From Enterocloster bolteae (GTDB lineage: Bacteria; Bacillota_A; Clostridia; Lachnospirales; Lachnospiraceae), in assembly GCA_021769025.1 (NCBI GenBank), contig JAETTS010000159.1:1-6205 (forward strand): a stretch of DNA of 6,205 nucleotides, given 5' to 3'. The notes beneath the pieces were generated by a model that had not been told where the DNA came from, searched no databases, and saw only the letters and a program-made list of their open reading frames with translations. The position numbers and the translations under genes were made by a program. Below are positions 5,957-6,205 of the stretch, in pieces. Numbering within the stretch: position 1 is the stretch's first letter; each line of letters starts with the position of its first letter.

Positions 5957-5965
5957 AGTATATCA
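5957..5965 (-). promoter_or_regulatory. candidate distal extended -10 promoter
   Basis: Minus strand TGA-TATACT, an extended -10 with no good -35 box at 17 or 18 bp. It would start transcription near 5950, just at the shared 12-bp element, about 110 bases upstream of the proximal promoter. This is weaker evidence than for the proximal promoter. Confidence 0.3.
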
Positions 5966-6050
5966 CAGCAGAGTTTTGGCTTATATTCAAGATACTTACA
6001 GACGGGATTAAAATAATTGCGGTAAAGCAGGGGAATAAACGGGACAATTA

Positions 6051-6082
6051 AAGGCGGAACACTTAACCAAATGTTCCGCCTT
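6051..6082 (-). terminator. hairpin terminator of the right-edge gene
   Basis: AAGGCGGAACA (6051-6061) and TGTTCCGCCTT (6072-6082) form a perfect 11-bp stem with a 10-nt loop, starting 8 nt after the stop codon at 6091. On the minus strand the stem is followed by TAATTG after its own TT, so the T tract is short. It should separate the right-edge gene from the transporter unit. Confidence 0.7.
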
Positions 6083-6090
6083 CCAATCAC

Positions 6091-6205
6091 TTATTTATCT
6101 ATCTTCTGATTGACTGCATACAGCACAATCCTCATGGTCACTTCCTTCTCCTCATCAATAACCAGAGTGAGGTAATCCCCTTCTTTTTTTACCACCCTTC
6201 CAACT
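6091..6205 (-). CDS. C-terminal fragment of an unidentified protein (runs off the right edge)
   Basis: The last 37 codons of a minus-strand gene, ending in TAA at 6091-6093. The peptide begins VGRVVKKEGDYLTLVIDEEK and ends VNQKIDK. It has two short beta-strand-like stretches (VGRVV, YLTLVID), a charged turn and another hydrophobic strand (RIVLYAV). The GRVV...YLTLVID pattern recalls the small beta domain at the end of YajC-type proteins, but too little is present to decide. It is a real gene end, judged by the hairpin just after the stop and by sensible composition. It is probably not functionally linked to the unit on its left. Confidence 0.55.
   Translation of the reverse strand, partial: VGRVVKKEGDYLTLVIDEEKEVTMRIVLYAVNQKIDK

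Noticed and set aside
5951..5960. GGAAAAAGTA shared between 5951-5960 and the opposite strand at 183-192.
   Set aside because: A 10-mer match between AT-rich stretches is expected many times by chance in a window of this size, and the orientation and promoter position differ.

Overview
The window reads as a piece of a Firmicutes chromosome, most likely a gut clostridium of the Lachnospiraceae type. This is inferred from roughly even base composition with AT-rich gaps, purine-rich Shine-Dalgarno sites, consensus-like sigma-A promoters, and the mix of M20D amidohydrolases, an OxlT-like MFS carrier and LacI-type regulation. No species can be named from the sequence alone. All recognised genes are on the minus strand, so transcription runs right to left.

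Layout from right to left. The right edge (6091-6205) holds the last 37 codons of an unidentified gene, closed by an 11-bp hairpin at 6051-6082. An AT-rich control region (about 5840-6000) follows, with two candidate promoters. It serves a three-gene unit: an MFS transporter (4499-5788), a first M20D metallo-amidohydrolase (3162-4439) and a second, clearly diverged one (1927-3132). A terminator-like hairpin with a T tract (1870-1899) closes the unit. A candidate promoter (1839-1867) then drives a 440-residue cytosolic regulator (472-1794). A gap of 379 bases (93-471) has no confident gene. It holds a possible broken small ORF, a consensus-like promoter, and the promoter/operator of a LacI-family gene whose first 30 codons lie at 1-92.

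How the genes may work together (inference): the MFS protein imports an organic acid or an N-acyl/N-aryl amino acid, the two amidohydrolases split the amide bond, and the downstream regulator senses a related metabolite. The pairing of two M20D enzymes with one carrier recalls the E. coli abg (aminobenzoyl-glutamate) locus in layout, but the carrier here is MFS rather than AbgT. The substrate is unknown.

The most useful new observation is an exact 12-bp element, ATGGACAGAATC (minus strand). It occurs in the gap upstream of the transporter and again in the gap upstream of the regulator, each time just downstream of a -10-like hexamer. It is a candidate operator for the regulator. No mobile element, tRNA, rRNA or CRISPR array was seen.
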